Below are positions 5,863 through 8,172 of a stretch of 8,172 bases of DNA, one piece after another. The DNA is taken from positions 1 to 8,172 of the forward strand of contig JABSQL010000150.1 in the NCBI GenBank assembly GCA_013215865.1, in the 5' to 3' direction. The notes under the pieces are model-generated. The model searched no databases, had not been told where the DNA came from, and saw only the letters and a program-made list of their open reading frames with translations. Positions within the stretch are counted from its first letter, which is position 1, and every line of letters starts with the position of its first letter. Made by a program: the position numbers and the translations under genes. The stretch comes from Candidatus Margulisiibacteriota bacterium. Lineage in GTDB: Bacteria; Margulisbacteria; Marinamargulisbacteria; DT-59.

Positions 5863-7972
5863 TAGGCGCTTCAGATTGACTCTCAAACATCTGGGAAAGT
5901 TCTTCCTGATAATCAATGCGACTATGATGAATGCCTTTGAAAACAGATAGAAATGTATGTTTAATGGTTTCAATATCCTTAAAAGTGAGGGGGCAGTCAC
6001 TCAGCTGATCGTCTGTTATTCGGTCTGTGACTATTTTTTCAACCAAATTTTCGATTTTAGTTGGGGTTGGTTTTTCCAGTGATCTGACCGCCGCCTCTAC
6101 AGAGTCAGAAAGCATCACTATTCCAGATTCTTTAAACTGTGGTTTGGGGCCAGGATATCGAAACTCTTCCTTTGTTGGTTCGCTATCCTTTGAAGATTCA
6201 GCATGAAGGGCTTGGGCATAAAAAAAAGATACTAAACTGGTTCCATGATGTTGCATTATAAAGTCTTTTAATATGGATGGTAATTTATATTTATTGGAAA
6301 GCTCAACACCATCTTTTGGGTGCGAAGCAATGATTATCTTACTCATTCGAGGAGTCAAAGAATCATGAGGGTTTTCATTTGCAAATTGATTTTCTGTGTA
6401 AAATTGTGGCCGTTTAAGTTTCCCTATATCATGGAAATAGGCCCCTGTTCGGGCCAGAACAGGATTGGCATAGATGGCTTCAGCGGCTGCTTCTGCTAAA
6501 TTGGCAACCATCAGGCTGTGTTGATATGTTCCTGGAGCAGTCAATAATAGTCGCTTCATCAGCGGATGGTTAATGTTTGAATGTTCCTGTAGGGATTGGG
6601 GGGTTGTTATATTGAAGGCTTGCTCAAAGTAGGGGGTGATGGCAAGGGAGATCATAGAAGATAAAATGCCATTAGAAAATCCAACCAGGGCACTCAATGC
6701 ATACCATAGTGGATCGTTAATTTCTCTTAATAAGCCAATCGTCATGATAAAAACAATATTGAATAGCCCAATGATATACCCTGCTTTAATCAGTTCTGTT
6801 CGTTTGTACACACGGTGAGTGGCAAAAGTTGTGGCACAGCTGGCAAAAAATAAGTAAAAAAACAAATAAATATCATTTTGATACATGAACGTAATAAAAA
6901 TACTGGTTACTGTGCCACAAAGTAGGGCAATATTTGGAGATATAACAACGGCAATAATGATGGAAGAGATGGAGATAGGAATGAGAAGTTGTAAGCTTCC
7001 AATAACATTCATATCGGGTATGAGTTGAATTAAACGGGCAAGAGAAACCACAAGGAGGATAACGATATATATGAGTAGAAAATATTTCTTTTGAGAGTAT
7101 ATTTTGGGGCTAAAATAGTATATGAACCGTTCAACCAGTAAAAATAATAATGCCCCAACTAATAATATTCCAAAATATTTGTATAAATTGGCCTTAACAC
7201 CATAAATATTAAGGGCTTTCATTGTTTCAATATGTGGTAAAGTAACGATTTCCTCAGAGTAGACAATGGGTTCTCCTTTTTTGAGAATCGTTGTAAAAGG
7301 TGTAGTTGCATCGACCTCTTTTCGCTTGAGATCACTTGTTTTGGCTTCATCATAAACCATATTTGGTTTTATATGTTTCATAATGATGGCATTTAAAAGT
7401 TGTTCTGTAGATGATCCCAGCCCTAATATTTGGATATCAACTTTAACTTGGGAATATATGCGTTTAGGGTGAATTATTTTAATTCCTTTTGATAATAGCT
7501 TTTTTGTGTTTTGGATGGCCACATATTCTAATGAAGAAATGTCTTTATGAGAAAGTGACTCTATAGTACGCCTGTTTTTACGGGATAAGAATTTTAATTC
7601 AGAGGGAGTTGGTTTTGGAACGTCTGTTTCAATTTGGGACCGGAATTGTTTGGCGGTTGTAAAAAAGTTGACAATAGTTGAAATGATTTCTTTATTAATA
7701 GACTCATCTATAGAATATATGGCCGTCACTAATGACGCACGTTGTTGCTGAAGTTCCTTGGTTTTAATCAGGTCATTTTCAGTTTGAAATTCAATGTATC
7801 TTGGAGAGACAATGGTTTGTATGGCCATCTCACCAGTTTGTAGTTTAATGCTATAAGGCATGTAGGGCGAAAAGACGATAAACGATAATCCCATTAACCC
7901 AATCAAAGCGATCAAGTAATATAAAAAGTCTAGAGAAAAATTGATTTTAAGAAATGGACGTCCATTCAACAT
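5849..7972 (-). CDS. pgpH: Cyclic di-AMP phosphodiesterase, PgpH/YqfF 7TM-HD family
   Basis: A membrane-bound HD-domain phosphodiesterase. The family hydrolyses the second messenger c-di-AMP to pApA. Domains in order are: one N-terminal membrane segment (~15-36); a soluble extracytoplasmic 7TMR-HDED domain (~40-258); a run of seven hydrophobic segments (~264-285, 297-318, 322-346, 348-364, 367-384, 395-415, 424-447); and a cytoplasmic HD domain (~465-690). The metal-binding residues of the HD domain are all visible: His485 (GTYQHS), His514-Asp515 (YFHDIGKLKRP), His551 (HPKDG), His575-His576 (QHHG) and Asp623 (LSDSVEAA). At 707 residues the length matches B. subtilis YqfF (about 711). The ATG at 7972 overlaps the end of miaA by 26 bp and has only a weak GAAG eight bases upstream. 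The gene ends at TGA 5849-5851, overlapping ybeY by 14 bp. It is intact with no missing catalytic residue. Lipid or (p)ppGpp regulation cannot be judged from sequence. Confidence 0.95.
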   Translation of the reverse strand: MLNGRPFLKINFSLDFLYYLIALIGLMGLSFIVFSPYMPYSIKLQTGEMAIQTIVSPRYIEFQTENDLIKTKELQQQRASLVTAIYSIDESINKEIISTIVNFFTTAKQFRSQIETDVPKPTPSELKFLSRKNRRTIESLSHKDISSLEYVAIQNTKKLLSKGIKIIHPKRIYSQVKVDIQILGLGSSTEQLLNAIIMKHIKPNMVYDEAKTSDLKRKEVDATTPFTTILKKGEPIVYSEEIVTLPHIETMKALNIYGVKANLYKYFGILLVGALLFLLVERFIYYFSPKIYSQKKYFLLIYIVILLVVSLARLIQLIPDMNVIGSLQLLIPISISSIIIAVVISPNIALLCGTVTSIFITFMYQNDIYLFFYLFFASCATTFATHRVYKRTELIKAGYIIGLFNIVFIMTIGLLREINDPLWYALSALVGFSNGILSSMISLAITPYFEQAFNITTPQSLQEHSNINHPLMKRLLLTAPGTYQHSLMVANLAEAAAEAIYANPVLARTGAYFHDIGKLKRPQFYTENQFANENPHDSLTPRMSKIIIASHPKDGVELSNKYKLPSILKDFIMQHHGTSLVSFFYAQALHAESSKDSEPTKEEFRYPGPKPQFKESGIVMLSDSVEAAVRSLEKPTPTKIENLVEKIVTDRITDDQLSDCPLTFKDIETIKHTFLSVFKGIHHSRIDYQEELSQMFESQSEAPNDST

Positions 7973-8172
7973 GTTTAAATCTTCTGTACCAAGTCATTTG
8001 CCGTTTGGAAAACTGTCTTGTCTTGGTCTTGATCAATTCTATCATCTCTTCTTTAGCAATACTACCTTTCAGATAACGTATGGTTTCTTTGTATCCCAAT
8101 GCTTGAAATGCGGGAAGATCTGAAGGGTAAGTCTCTAAAAGAGATGCGACTTCTTCAATGAGTCCGTCATCA
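7947..8172 (-). CDS. miaA: tRNA dimethylallyltransferase MiaA, C-terminal fragment (gene continues beyond window)
   Basis: Reading the minus strand from 8171 gives 74 residues ending in TAA at 7947-7949. They start DDGLIEEVASLLETYP and include the C-terminal MiaA signatures QALGYKETIRYL and KTRQFSKRQMTWYRRF, followed by the usual short Trp-containing tail (KHVEW). MiaA transfers a dimethylallyl group to N6 of A37 in tRNAs that read UNN codons. The P-loop and most of the catalytic domain would lie upstream, to the right of this window, so this is cut by the window edge and shows no sign of being a broken gene. Its last 26 bp overlap the start of pgpH, placing it as an upstream member of the same operon. 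The homology call rests on recalled family motifs and is strong for so short a piece. Confidence 0.9.
   Translation of the reverse strand, partial: DDGLIEEVASLLETYPSDLPAFQALGYKETIRYLKGSIAKEEMIELIKTKTRQFSKRQMTWYRRFKHVEWTSIS

Noticed and set aside
5863..6000. Upstream extension of the ybeY frame by 46 residues
   Set aside because: The extension lies within the pgpH coding region and is not YbeY-like. The family's usual start and length fit the ATG at 5862.
7941..8123. Plus-strand 60-residue frame at the right edge
   Set aside because: It is antisense to the miaA C-terminus and the pgpH start, both of which have clear family motifs.

Overview
The window is an AT-rich bacterial segment. Nearly all of it is one minus-strand gene train that reads from the right edge to the left. 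In transcription order it holds the 3' end of miaA (tRNA dimethylallyltransferase), a PgpH/YqfF-type 7TM-HD phosphodiesterase, ybeY (rRNA maturation endoribonuclease), a CorC/HlyC-type CNNM-CBS membrane protein, a 793-residue six-hairpin-glycosidase-like protein, and a 422-residue protein I do not recognise. A small plus-strand reading frame at the left edge converges on this train.

The genes are tightly packed: 26 bp overlap (miaA/pgpH), 14 bp overlap (pgpH/ybeY), 29 bp gap (ybeY/corC), 61 bp gap (corC/glycosidase-like) and 10 bp overlap (glycosidase-like/unknown). The first four look like one housekeeping operon covering tRNA modification, cyclic di-AMP turnover, ribosome maturation and a membrane transport or divalent-cation function. 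The last two are accessory genes that are likely translationally coupled to each other. They may be read through from the operon or from a promoter I cannot identify in the 61 bp gap. There is no gene-free stretch over 300 bases, and I saw no RNA gene, insertion sequence, CRISPR array or convincing terminator.

The PgpH homologue implies an organism that uses cyclic di-AMP. The order pgpH-ybeY-corC mixes the Firmicutes-style pgpH-ybeY pair with the proteobacterial-style ybeY-corC pair, and phoH, dgkA, era and lnt are not seen next to them. YbeY carries a variant motif set (third zinc-ligand His replaced by Asp, conserved Arg missing) that I recall from Bacteroidetes-type YbeY. Together with the two orphan genes, this suggests an under-sampled, low-GC, possibly uncultivated lineage (for example a Margulisbacteria-like group). 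The taxonomic placement is only a guess.

I found no clear new multi-gene defence or mobile system. The best leads are the unrecognised 422-residue protein coupled to the uncharacterised glycosidase-like protein, and the variant YbeY.
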